This document shows, in pieces, positions 55,475 to 63,734 of a DNA stretch of 64,000 nucleotides (position 1 is the stretch's first letter; each line of letters opens with the position of its first letter). Location: NCBI GenBank assembly GCA_009712635.1, contig WASS01000020.1:939208-1003207 (forward strand). The letters are read 5' to 3'. The notes beneath the pieces are model-generated. The model ran no database searches. It was not told the origin of the DNA and worked only from the letters and a program-made list of their open reading frames with translations. The stretch comes from Hungatella sp. GTDB taxonomy: Bacteria > Bacillota > Clostridia > Lachnospirales > Lachnospiraceae. Both the position numbers and the translations under genes were made by a program.

Positions 55475-57397
55475 TCAGATATTTTTTGCTGCCTCGTATG
55501 CTTCTCTTGTGGCATCCAGCGCTCTTCTTGCTTTCACTGCATCACCGATAACATACACTTCTTTTGCCAGCTTGTCAACATCTTCTCCAAATGGATTGTA
55601 ATTCCGATACCCCATGGCAAGAACCACTGAGTCAAATCCGTTTATGCAATTCCGGGTGCCGTCTTCCAGTGTATAGGACACTCCGTCTTTATGAAATTCA
55701 CTGACTTTTGCACCGGTTATGGCAGTAATATTGTAATCACTGAAATCCTTCATTAAATATTTTCGGTGTTCACTGATTACATCTGCTCCTATCTTATCCC
55801 TCAGTTCAATCACGGTAACCTCATGCTCTGCTTCTCCAAGGAACGCCGCCAGCTCCGACCCAACCATTCCGCCGCCTACAACCAGTACCTTCTGTCCGCA
55901 CTGTGCTTCCCCTGATAACACATCATCTCCTGATAGAATGGAAGAATCCCTGATTCCCAGTATCGGGAGAATGAGAGGGCTGGCACCGGTTGCAACAATG
56001 ACAGCATCGGGAGCGTTTTCCTCTATATACTCTTTTGTTACCTCAATGCCGGTTAAAAGCGTTACATTTGCCTTTTGACAAAGTACAATGTAATTTCGCA
56101 CCATACCCACGATGTCACCTTTTCCCGGCGGATAGGCTGCAAGGCGCATATTGCCTCCTAACACCTCTTTCTTTTCGCAAAGTGTCACCTCATGACCTCT
56201 TAGTGCGGCAATGTAAGCAGCATAGAGACCCCCAACTCCTCCGCCAATCACCAGAACCTTTTTCTTAACAGCTGCAGCTTTCAGTTCTGCTTCCCTGCCT
56301 GTTCTGGGATTTACCAGACATTCGATGGGATTTCCCTGAAACATATTGGCTACACAACCCTGAAGACAGGCGATACACGGTGTCAGACTTTCCATTTCTC
56401 CCTTAAATGCTTTTACCGGCAATTCCGGATCAGCAATGCTCTGGCGTCCGAATGCCACAAGATCGGTTCTTCCCTCTTTCACCATGAGTTCTGCATAATA
56501 AGGCTCTGTAAACCGTCCTACCATAATAACCGGAATCTGAACTGCCTTTTTAATTTCAGTAACATAATCCGCATTAAAACCTCCATGGATGCAGGTTGGT
56601 GCCCACATAAACTCATCGCGGATATGGACTGCTCTGGATACATGAATTGCATCAGCTCCGCAGTTTTCTAAATACGCGGCTACTGTTGCCGCATCCTGTA
56701 GTGATATCCCGCCAAGTGTATCATCACTGCAGTTAATTCTGCAGATAATGCCCAGGCTGTCTCCTGTCTTTTTCCTGATATTTTCCAGAATCAGCCGGGA
56801 CAGGCGCATGCGGTTCTCAAAGTTTCCGCCGAATTCATCTACCCGCTTATTGGTTCTCTGGGATATAAAGCTGCTGACCAGATAGCCGTGTGCCATATGT
56901 ACTTCCACGCAGTCAAAGCCTGCTTTTTTAGCCCGGAGCGCAGCATCTGCGTACTCCTCAATGAGAGCATAGAGTTCCTTAGCTGTTATTTCCTTTGGAA
57001 CATCCTTTCCGGTATGGCTGGCAATGGAGGTTGGCGCTTTAATCGGATATCCCGCCAGTTTTGCATTTCCTTCCGGACCTGCATGCTGAAGCTGAACGGA
57101 TATTTTTGCCCCCCAGGCGTGAACGGCGTCTGCCACCAGTTTAAAACTGGGTATCACACTGTCGTCATAAAGACAGGGCTTTCTTGGTCCCCCTTTTGCT
57201 GTCTTATCAATCACGGTTGCCTCTACGGTAACAAGGCCAAACCCTCCTTTTGCACGGGCTTCATAATAATCTCTGGAGCGGTCACTGAGGGTTCCGTCCC
57301 CATTTGCAAAATTATTTCCCATGGGAGGAACTACAAAACGGTTTTTAACCGTAACAGGACCGATGGTAACCGGTGTGAACATATTTTCAAATTTCAC
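55475..57397 (-). CDS. Second OYE/2,4-dienoyl-CoA reductase-type flavoenzyme
   Basis: 640 residues. FMN TIM barrel with HMAHGYLVSSFISQRTNKR, [4Fe-4S] site (CIACLQGCVANM, then CLVNP), and FAD/NADH domain (VLVIGGGVGGLYAA, VLVVGGGMVGSELA). The start is a GTG (57397) preceded by GGGGAGAG. It is related to the OYE at 49835-51832 but clearly diverged. With AroE and the TIM-barrel protein it forms a candidate reductive pathway for a ring compound. Confidence 0.92.
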   Translation of the reverse strand: MKFENMFTPVTIGPVTVKNRFVVPPMGNNFANGDGTLSDRSRDYYEARAKGGFGLVTVEATVIDKTAKGGPRKPCLYDDSVIPSFKLVADAVHAWGAKISVQLQHAGPEGNAKLAGYPIKAPTSIASHTGKDVPKEITAKELYALIEEYADAALRAKKAGFDCVEVHMAHGYLVSSFISQRTNKRVDEFGGNFENRMRLSRLILENIRKKTGDSLGIICRINCSDDTLGGISLQDAATVAAYLENCGADAIHVSRAVHIRDEFMWAPTCIHGGFNADYVTEIKKAVQIPVIMVGRFTEPYYAELMVKEGRTDLVAFGRQSIADPELPVKAFKGEMESLTPCIACLQGCVANMFQGNPIECLVNPRTGREAELKAAAVKKKVLVIGGGVGGLYAAYIAALRGHEVTLCEKKEVLGGNMRLAAYPPGKGDIVGMVRNYIVLCQKANVTLLTGIEVTKEYIEENAPDAVIVATGASPLILPILGIRDSSILSGDDVLSGEAQCGQKVLVVGGGMVGSELAAFLGEAEHEVTVIELRDKIGADVISEHRKYLMKDFSDYNITAITGAKVSEFHKDGVSYTLEDGTRNCINGFDSVVLAMGYRNYNPFGEDVDKLAKEVYVIGDAVKARRALDATREAYEAAKNI

Positions 57398-57411
57398 TGT
57401 ATCTCTCCCCT

Positions 57412-58248
57412 TTAGTTGTCAAGTAGTTCCGGCCATACCTCTTTTAAAACGTTGACTGCACCGGCATAGGTCTCCTCAGCGGCAGCTTTTGCTCCCTTTG
57501 CAATATAGAAATCGGAAATAACTTCTACACCTACAGCCTTTGGCAATACGCCGGCATCCTTTACCATTTTTATAAAACCGGCTGTATTGCCAAAACCGGT
57601 TCCGGGTGCCAGTCTGTCATGCATGGATTCGTCCCTTAAGACGGAAGGGGCATATGCTCTGTCATGGACATCGTTGATCTGTATGGAAACAATGGCATCT
57701 CCCGGAACACCGCAAAGATCAAAGGGCTGGTTCGCCCGGACCCAGTGCCAGGTGTCCAGTATGATTTTAGCATTGTCACAGCCGCACATCTTAACCACTG
57801 CCCAGGCCTTTTTTAGATCAGGAATCCCGCTGTAAGGCATAGGTTCCACACCGATGATGCGTTCCCCTGCCCTCTGGCAGAGTTCTTTTAACTTCTGTGC
57901 GGTATGTTCCACAGAGTAATTCTCCATGAGACCGCAGTTAATATGAGTCACATGAAATAAATCACACATATGGAAACAGATCTGCTCCTTATACATCTGT
58001 TCATAGCTTCTGTTCTCTTCTGCCCACATGGTGATGTATTCTACTTCTGTACAGGCAATCTGATACTTTTCCAAGATTGCCAGGATGTCCTGGTCGTGCA
58101 GTCCCTCTGCCAATGCATCCACATAGGTCTCTGCCCGAAGTCCAATTCCTTCATACCCCGCCTCTTTGGCAGCTTTCACACGTTCTTCAAACAAAATCTG
58201 ATCTCCTAACGTCCAGGAACTGATTGTTATTGGGTGTTTCGCTGACAT
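57412..58248 (-). CDS. Sugar-phosphate isomerase/epimerase-type TIM barrel
   Basis: 278 residues of the xylose-isomerase-like TIM barrel family. Likely metal ligands are Glu in GVEPMPYSG, Asp in ILDTWHW, His in NDVHDRAY and Glu in GVEVISDFYIA. This fold includes 3-dehydroshikimate dehydratases and hydroxypyruvate isomerases; next to AroE the dehydratase or a ring isomerase is attractive but unproven. It is the first gene of the operon. Confidence 0.85.
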   Translation of the reverse strand: MSAKHPITISSWTLGDQILFEERVKAAKEAGYEGIGLRAETYVDALAEGLHDQDILAILEKYQIACTEVEYITMWAEENRSYEQMYKEQICFHMCDLFHVTHINCGLMENYSVEHTAQKLKELCQRAGERIIGVEPMPYSGIPDLKKAWAVVKMCGCDNAKIILDTWHWVRANQPFDLCGVPGDAIVSIQINDVHDRAYAPSVLRDESMHDRLAPGTGFGNTAGFIKMVKDAGVLPKAVGVEVISDFYIAKGAKAAAEETYAGAVNVLKEVWPELLDN

Positions 58249-58302
58249 GATCCGCTCTCCTTTGATATTAAAAAATGATTGTTAATTTCATAACATATTT
58301 TC

Positions 58303-58331
58303 ATTATATATGGTTTTCTACTAGAAAACAA
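58303..58331 (-). promoter_or_regulatory. Promoter with perfect palindromic operator
   Basis: TTGTTT (58331-58326), 17-base spacer, TATAAT (58308-58303) on the minus strand. The perfect palindrome GTTTTCTA-C-TAGAAAAC (58313-58329) overlaps the -35 and spacer, where a repressor would block polymerase. It drives the TIM-barrel/OYE/AroE/MFS operon. Confidence 0.75.
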
Positions 58332-58380
58332 ATTGATTGTTTTGCCTGAATCTATAAATATTTTATATGGATTAAGCAAT

Positions 58381-58416
58381 AAAAAAGGATCCGTGCATTG
58401 TTCGCATTGATCCTTT
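58381..58416 (-). terminator. Terminator of the DUF4180 operon
   Basis: 8-bp stem AAAGGATC (58384-58391) with GATCCTTT (58409-58416), inner pairs in the loop, and six T residues on the minus strand. Confidence 0.75.
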
Positions 58417-58421
58417 CCTTT

Positions 58422-58787
58422 TTACATTGCTGCCAGTTTATCAATTCCCTTTTGCAGATCTGAAACAAAGCAAAAATCTGAACCGTGATTGCTTTCATAG
58501 ATAAAATCCTTGAGAGGCTTGCTGGTATAACCGGAGAAATCGCCGATCACTGCCATCTTCACACCGTAATTTACAAACTTCTGTAAGACCTCTCCGGCAA
58601 GCCGGGTACTAAGACAAAAGAAATCTTCTGTAATGGCTTCCTTTGAAACCACCAATCTGCTGCTTCCGGACTCATATTTTACCTGCGCCATTAAATCAAG
58701 GGCTGAACCAACATCCTGAATTAACAGCTCTTCTCCTGAAATCACTGCAATGGGAATTCCATTTTGGGTAACGATATCGATCTTCAT
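58422..58787 (-). CDS. DUF4180 protein
   Basis: 121 residues. The layout (IAVISGEELLIQDVGSALDL, SRLVVSKEAITEDFFCLSTR, YGVKMAVIGDFSGYTSKPL) matches the DUF4180 family of unknown function, related in fold to STAS/anti-sigma antagonist-like proteins. It is the last gene of a three-gene unit with the hydrolase and the excisionase-like regulator. Confidence 0.85.
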   Translation of the reverse strand: MKIDIVTQNGIPIAVISGEELLIQDVGSALDLMAQVKYESGSSRLVVSKEAITEDFFCLSTRLAGEVLQKFVNYGVKMAVIGDFSGYTSKPLKDFIYESNHGSDFCFVSDLQKGIDKLAAM

Positions 58788-58792
58788 AACTC

Positions 58793-59638
58793 TTAATCTC
58801 CTTTTAAAAAGCTCATGATCTCTGCGGATAACCTGGTAATCGAATGCCCCTCCCTGGGTAAAACGTTAATTTGGGAATGGGGGAGCAGTTTATGAAGCCT
58901 GTCCGCAGTTTTATAAGAATGGAGCATAATATCTTTTCCTCCCGCAAATAAAGCCACAGGCATGGAAAGTCTCTTAATTTCATCATCACGGAAAATTGGG
59001 ATTTCTTCCATTCGATAACGAAAGCCTTTCTTAATCAGCTTCTGAAGTGCCAGCATTCTCTCAGGCAGTTTCCTGCCTCCGTTTATTTTTATATACAGCT
59101 TCTCTGTCCCTTTTTCTCCAAAAAATCCATAATACAGGGCAGTAAAGAGAAAGGATTTTTTAGCCGGACTGATTCCGGATGGGGCGATTAAAACCAGCTT
59201 TTCCACATATTCCGGGTAATGAATGGAAAACTTCACCGCCAGCCAGGCTCCCAGTGAGATTCCAATTAAAATTACCTTCTCTATCTGAAGCGAGTCTAAA
59301 AGATCTGAAAGCCAGAGTGCATACGCCTTCCCCTTCAGTGACTGCTGTCTCTCATCGCTTTTTCCTGGTTCCCCTGGAATATCTGCGGCAAATACCCGAT
59401 ATTCTTTTGCATAGCTTTTTATTTCTTCCAGCCACATTGCCGAATTCATTCCAGTACCATGAAGCAGAATCAGAGGCTGACATTCCTTATCACCTGCTGT
59501 AATAAGATGAGTCTTACCAAAACGGGTCTCTACCACCTGTTCTTCGTGGGGAAATTTCCACTGTTCTATAAAAGAATCATATAAATCTAAAATCTCTTTC
59601 TTCCCTTCCTGGTTACGAAATCCGCTTTTCGCTTTCAT
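58793..59638 (-). CDS. Alpha/beta hydrolase
   Basis: About 281 residues with the alpha/beta-hydrolase pattern: oxyanion region LLHGTGMNSAMW, nucleophile elbow GISLGAWLA (Ser), acid in FAGGKDIML and His in REGHSIT. Cytoplasmic. The substrate is unknown. ATG 59638 or GTG 59647 could be the start; the latter overlaps the upstream gene by 8 bp. Confidence 0.87.
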   Translation of the reverse strand: MKAKSGFRNQEGKKEILDLYDSFIEQWKFPHEEQVVETRFGKTHLITAGDKECQPLILLHGTGMNSAMWLEEIKSYAKEYRVFAADIPGEPGKSDERQQSLKGKAYALWLSDLLDSLQIEKVILIGISLGAWLAVKFSIHYPEYVEKLVLIAPSGISPAKKSFLFTALYYGFFGEKGTEKLYIKINGGRKLPERMLALQKLIKKGFRYRMEEIPIFRDDEIKRLSMPVALFAGGKDIMLHSYKTADRLHKLLPHSQINVLPREGHSITRLSAEIMSFLKGD

Positions 59639-59639
59639 A

Positions 59640-60122
59640 TTATTCACCGTTCCCTTTCTCCTCCTCAGTCAGCAAACCAACTGTATTTAACATTTCTTCC
59701 ATAAACTTCAGCCCACCCCAGAGGAAAATCCTCATTCTCTGCTCCCCCTCATAATATTTCATATTAATAGAAGCCTCCTGAAACTCCGGATCCCTGCCGT
59801 TCATAACTGCCAAAAGCAGATTTGATATTCTCATATACTGATTCTTTGCAATATCTGCCAAATCAATAACGGAGGAAACCTGACATCTGCCCCCTCTTAA
59901 AATCTCCGGCTGCTTAAGTATCGTAAAAGAATCCGAAGATTCATTCTGCTCCGATGATTCCCGGCTCTGTACAAATAAATCCAGGTCCTCCTGTGTTACC
60001 CTCCATTGCTTTCCCATCCTTGATGCGTTTAGTTTGCCGCTATTTATAAAATTCCGTATGGTTTTATGATGCAGATTCAGCTTCTCCGCCACCTGGGTGA
60101 TGGTATAATATTTCTCTTCCAT
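59640..60122 (-). CDS. Excisionase-like helix-turn-helix regulator
   Basis: 160 residues. The first 55 are a MerR/Xis-type DNA-binding domain (YTITQVAEKLNLHHKTIRNF, ASRMGKQWRVTQEDLDLF). The rest is a helical domain of unknown type (VIDLADIAKNQYMRISNLLL, FLWGGLKFMEEML). It is the first gene of the unit with the hydrolase and DUF4180 protein, and its promoter carries phased repeats, suggesting autoregulation. Confidence 0.85.
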   Translation of the reverse strand: MEEKYYTITQVAEKLNLHHKTIRNFINSGKLNASRMGKQWRVTQEDLDLFVQSRESSEQNESSDSFTILKQPEILRGGRCQVSSVIDLADIAKNQYMRISNLLLAVMNGRDPEFQEASINMKYYEGEQRMRIFLWGGLKFMEEMLNTVGLLTEEEKGNGE

Positions 60123-60163
60123 GGTATTTTCCTTTTTTTATTAATATTTATTACATAACTTTT

Positions 60164-60225
60164 TACATTATACTTTATTGTACTTTAATGTATTTTATTG
60201 TACTTTGTTGCAATCCATTTGTCAA
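60164..60225 (-). promoter_or_regulatory. Promoter with 10-bp helically phased repeats
   Basis: TTGACA (60225-60220), 17-base spacer, TACAAT (60202-60197). Ten-base units (TTTATTGTAC at 60174 and 60194, TTTAATGTAT at 60184, weaker copies at 60164 and 60204, plus-strand reading) repeat exactly one helical turn apart over the -10 box and downstream. This is a likely cooperative operator for the excisionase-like protein. Confidence 0.6.
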
Positions 60226-60310
60226 TACATACAGAACAGACAGCACTGGAAATTTGTTCCTTACATAAAAAAGTGTTCCCAGAAAGAAAAGCAAAAATCC
60301 TTTTTGCAGC

Positions 60311-60354
60311 AAAAAAACGCAGTTGCCACCGGAATAAACCGGCAGTGACTGCGT
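60311..60354 (-). terminator. Terminator of the GH95 gene
   Basis: Arms ACGCAGT (60317-60323) and ACTGCGT (60348-60354) with inner CCGG pairs; the minus strand then reads seven T residues. Confidence 0.8.
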
Positions 60355-60366
60355 TCATGAATCATT

Positions 60367-62508
60367 TTAATATATTTTATAATCTTCTAATTTTCCATTG
60401 CTCCATTTGATATCTACTGTCTTACCATTTTTGATTCTAAGACCTCTTACGCAGCCATTCTCAAACTCAGCAGGAAGAGCCGGGAGTATTTTTACCTTGC
60501 CGCCCCGCTCCTGTACCAGCATGTTGGCGATTCCGGCAGTTCCTCCGAAATTACCATCGATCTGGAACGGCGGATGAGCACACCAGAGATTGTCATAAGA
60601 AGATCTGGTCAGAAGAGTTTTTAAGTACTCATAGGCATGCTCGGAATCTTCCAGTGCGGCAAAGAGGTTGATAATCCAGGCACAGCTCCAGCCAGTATAT
60701 CCGCCTCCGTTTGCCAGACGCAGAAGCAGAGAGGTTTTGCATGCCTCTGTCAATTCTTCGTCTCCTTCAAACAGCTCGGACGGAAACAATCCATACAAAT
60801 GGGAAACATGGCGGTGGCCGGGCTCTGGCTCCTCAAATTCCTTATGCCACTCTAAAAGCTGACCTTTGCTTCCGATTTTAAAAGGAGTGAGTTTGCTCAG
60901 TCTTTCAGCAATTTCCGGTAATACTTCATCTTCGATTTTTAAAATTTCACAGGTTTTTTCAAAGTTTCCAAAGACTTCCCGGATAATTTCCAGATCCATT
61001 GCTGTTGACATTGCCACTGCCACAGTGCTGTCTTCGCTGCCTGGAACTTTATATTTATTCTCAGGCGATGTAGACGGGCAGGTTACATACTGATCTTGAT
61101 ACAAATACAGCCAGTCAACCAGGAACAGAGCTGCTTCTTTTAAAATTGGATACACTGTCTCCTCAAGGAATTTCCGGTCCGGATTGTATTCATAATGCTT
61201 AAACAGCTCATTGGTTAACCATGCGCCGCCCATGGGCCACATAGACCAGGTAACGCTTTCCGGTTCTCCCTCTTCTTCTCCATGAGCCATTCCTACCGGG
61301 TTGGTGTTGCACCAGTAATCCGCGTTATGGTGATGTACAAAACCACGGCACTGATAGTGGACTTTAGCTGTTTTCTTTCCTTCCTCACAAATCCGTTTCA
61401 CAAATTCGAAATAAGGCTCCAGGCACTCCTGTAAATTACAGCTTTGTGCAAGCCAGTAATTCATCTGTGCGTTGATGTTGGTCGTCCAGTTACAGCTCCA
61501 GGGAGCTCTTAACTGCCAGCTCCAGATTCCCTGTAAGTTAGCGGGAAGACTGCCCTCTCTGGAGGAACTGATCAGTAAGTATCTTCCATATTGGAAATAG
61601 AGACCGTAAAGTGCATTGTCCTTTTCCCCGTCACGAAGCCGTTTCAGTCTTTCATTGGTAGGGATCTCTAACTGCTCTCCAAGGTAGAGCTCTGCTTTAT
61701 CATAAATAGATTTATAATCACTGACATGCTGCTCTTTTAAGGTTTCGTACGCTGCCGAATGGTCGAAAGCAGGCTCTTTTACTGCATAGAGTGCCAGTAT
61801 CACCGTAGAAGCGCCTTTAATGCGGAGCCCTTCCTTTTCACCGGATACTTCCCCGTCACAGGAAAGAAGATGTAAGCCAGCATGAAACTCCATTCCTTTT
61901 TCTCCCTGAATTACAGGATTCTTGCTGTAATCGATATAGGAAGGATCTACATGCTCCGGACATTTTCCGCTGATCTTAATTCCCGCTTTCTCATACTCTG
62001 CTTTATATGGTACCTGGGATTCGAATGAAATCAGCGTATTAATCGCCTTTTTGTCACAATCAAGCTTTATAAATACAGCTTTAGAAGGATAGCTTGCAAA
62101 GTATTCTCTGGAATAGCTTGCACCGTTTACCTTGTAGCTTACATTGCTGACTGACTGATCCAGATTCAGGACACGATTGTAATCCGAAGTCTCCCCGTCA
62201 TGATCAAAGTCCATGTACAGATTACCCAGAGGAAGATAGGATTCATTATATTCCCCCAGCATATGACTCCGGATTAATTCCTCTGCCTGCACGTACTCCT
62301 CCTGCTCCACCAGTCTGCGGCACTGTTCCAGATAAGGAAATGCATTATGATTGTTTTTGTCATGGCGGTAACCTGACCAGAGACTTTCCTCATTGAGACC
62401 AAGGCACTCTCTCTTTATACTCCCCCATATCATGGCACCCAGACTTCCGTTGCCGATTGGTAGGGTTTCTTCCCACTTATTCGCCGGTTCAGCGTAGAAT
62501 AGCTTCAT
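60367..62508 (-). CDS. GH95-family alpha-L-fucosidase/galactosidase-type enzyme
   Basis: 713 residues, no signal peptide, so intracellular. The start LPIGNGSLGAMIWG with LNEESLWSG is diagnostic of GH95; the (alpha/alpha)6 barrel region has NWTTNINAQMNYWLAQSCNL and HNADYWCNTNPVG. GH95 cleaves alpha-1,2-fucosides (some act on galactosides) by inversion. It lies 31 bases after the HlyD-type lipoprotein gene. No fucose transporter or catabolic gene is in view. Confidence 0.9.
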   Translation of the reverse strand: MKLFYAEPANKWEETLPIGNGSLGAMIWGSIKRECLGLNEESLWSGYRHDKNNHNAFPYLEQCRRLVEQEEYVQAEELIRSHMLGEYNESYLPLGNLYMDFDHDGETSDYNRVLNLDQSVSNVSYKVNGASYSREYFASYPSKAVFIKLDCDKKAINTLISFESQVPYKAEYEKAGIKISGKCPEHVDPSYIDYSKNPVIQGEKGMEFHAGLHLLSCDGEVSGEKEGLRIKGASTVILALYAVKEPAFDHSAAYETLKEQHVSDYKSIYDKAELYLGEQLEIPTNERLKRLRDGEKDNALYGLYFQYGRYLLISSSREGSLPANLQGIWSWQLRAPWSCNWTTNINAQMNYWLAQSCNLQECLEPYFEFVKRICEEGKKTAKVHYQCRGFVHHHNADYWCNTNPVGMAHGEEEGEPESVTWSMWPMGGAWLTNELFKHYEYNPDRKFLEETVYPILKEAALFLVDWLYLYQDQYVTCPSTSPENKYKVPGSEDSTVAVAMSTAMDLEIIREVFGNFEKTCEILKIEDEVLPEIAERLSKLTPFKIGSKGQLLEWHKEFEEPEPGHRHVSHLYGLFPSELFEGDEELTEACKTSLLLRLANGGGYTGWSCAWIINLFAALEDSEHAYEYLKTLLTRSSYDNLWCAHPPFQIDGNFGGTAGIANMLVQERGGKVKILPALPAEFENGCVRGLRIKNGKTVDIKWSNGKLEDYKIY

Positions 62509-62539
62509 ATTAAATTTCCCCTTTTCCAGTTTTACCCTG

Positions 62540-63712
62540 TTACTTCACAGTCAATATACTGATTTTTTCCCCATCTGTCAATGGTTTACTGCTCTGTAAA
62601 ATAACAAGGTCACCGGTAGAAAGTCCCTGGGTCACTTCAATATAAGCATTCTTTTTCTTTCCCAGTGTAACGGGAACTTTCACCGCACTGGTGTCAGCGG
62701 CTTTATAAACATAGGATCCCGTATCGTCGGTCTGAACAGACTTAGCTGGAATGTAGACAGAATTCTCTTCTTTATTATCGGAGAGCCGGATATCTGCCAT
62801 AAGACCGATTGCGCTGTTTGTACTCTCCTCACCCAACGTGACCGTCACAAGAAACATTCCGGTACTGGAATCACTGACAGCAGAGATATCGCTGATACTG
62901 CCCTTTAAATTCTCTCCAAGAGTCTGAAGATTTACCTGTACCTCTGTTCCTGTTTTAACCTGGTCAATATCCATGTCAGCAACTTTTATTTCCACTTTTT
63001 TACCGCTGTCATCGATAACAGTGGCGGCCTTGATCTGAGGTGAAACCGTCTGGCCTGCTTCCACGTTTATTTTTGTTACCAGACCTTTTATTGGCGATGA
63101 TACCATGCAGTCATCGTATCTTTTCTGGGCAATATTAAGAGCTGCCCTGGCACTTTCAAGCTGGGCTTTTGTCACTTCACTGGTGGTCGTCTGACTGTTC
63201 TGTGCTGCCTGAAGCTGAACCTGTGCCACATCCACCTGAGCCTTGGCTGCCTCATAGTCTGCCTGGGATACGTCACCGCTTTCATAAAGGACTTTTATCC
63301 GGTTAAAATTATCACTTGCTGTGGTGAAGGTGATCTGGGCTGGCTTCACCACTGTATTTAACTGATTTGCTTTTTGTGCGCTGTCATAAGAAGCCTGGGC
63401 TGCCTGGAAGCTGGCTTTTGCCTGCTCTAACTGCAGACTGGCATCCTGATTGTCGATCTGAAACAAGGGAGCACCCGCTTCCACATGGTCGCCTTCTTTG
63501 GCTAAGATCTGGGTCACCTTACCGCTTGCAACGGGAATGATATCAACGCTGCTTAAAGCCTCTACTGTCCCCTGCCATACCATGGCAGATAAATCTTTTC
63601 CTTCTTTCGCTGCAGCAACCGTTACTTCTGTCTGTTTTCCAGCTCCCGCACAGCCTGCAAGAGCCGACGAAAGCATTGCTGTTACCATTAAAACTGCTGT
63701 TATCTTCTTCAT
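62540..63712 (-). CDS. HlyD/RND-type membrane fusion lipoprotein
   Basis: 390 residues. Lipoprotein signal (LSSALAGCAG, lipid Cys21), biotinyl-lipoyl halves (KVTQILAKEGDHVEAG and VTKINVEAGQTVS) around a long coiled-coil hairpin (about 90-200), then a beta barrel and membrane-proximal domain (SVYIPAKSVQTDDTG). It is the extracytoplasmic adaptor of an MFS-, ABC- or RND-type exporter. The pump itself would lie outside the window to the right or elsewhere. Confidence 0.9.
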   Translation of the reverse strand: MKKITAVLMVTAMLSSALAGCAGAGKQTEVTVAAAKEGKDLSAMVWQGTVEALSSVDIIPVASGKVTQILAKEGDHVEAGAPLFQIDNQDASLQLEQAKASFQAAQASYDSAQKANQLNTVVKPAQITFTTASDNFNRIKVLYESGDVSQADYEAAKAQVDVAQVQLQAAQNSQTTTSEVTKAQLESARAALNIAQKRYDDCMVSSPIKGLVTKINVEAGQTVSPQIKAATVIDDSGKKVEIKVADMDIDQVKTGTEVQVNLQTLGENLKGSISDISAVSDSSTGMFLVTVTLGEESTNSAIGLMADIRLSDNKEENSVYIPAKSVQTDDTGSYVYKAADTSAVKVPVTLGKKKNAYIEVTQGLSTGDLVILQSSKPLTDGEKISILTVK

Positions 63713-63734
63713 CCGTTTTCTCCTTCTCAGACTA

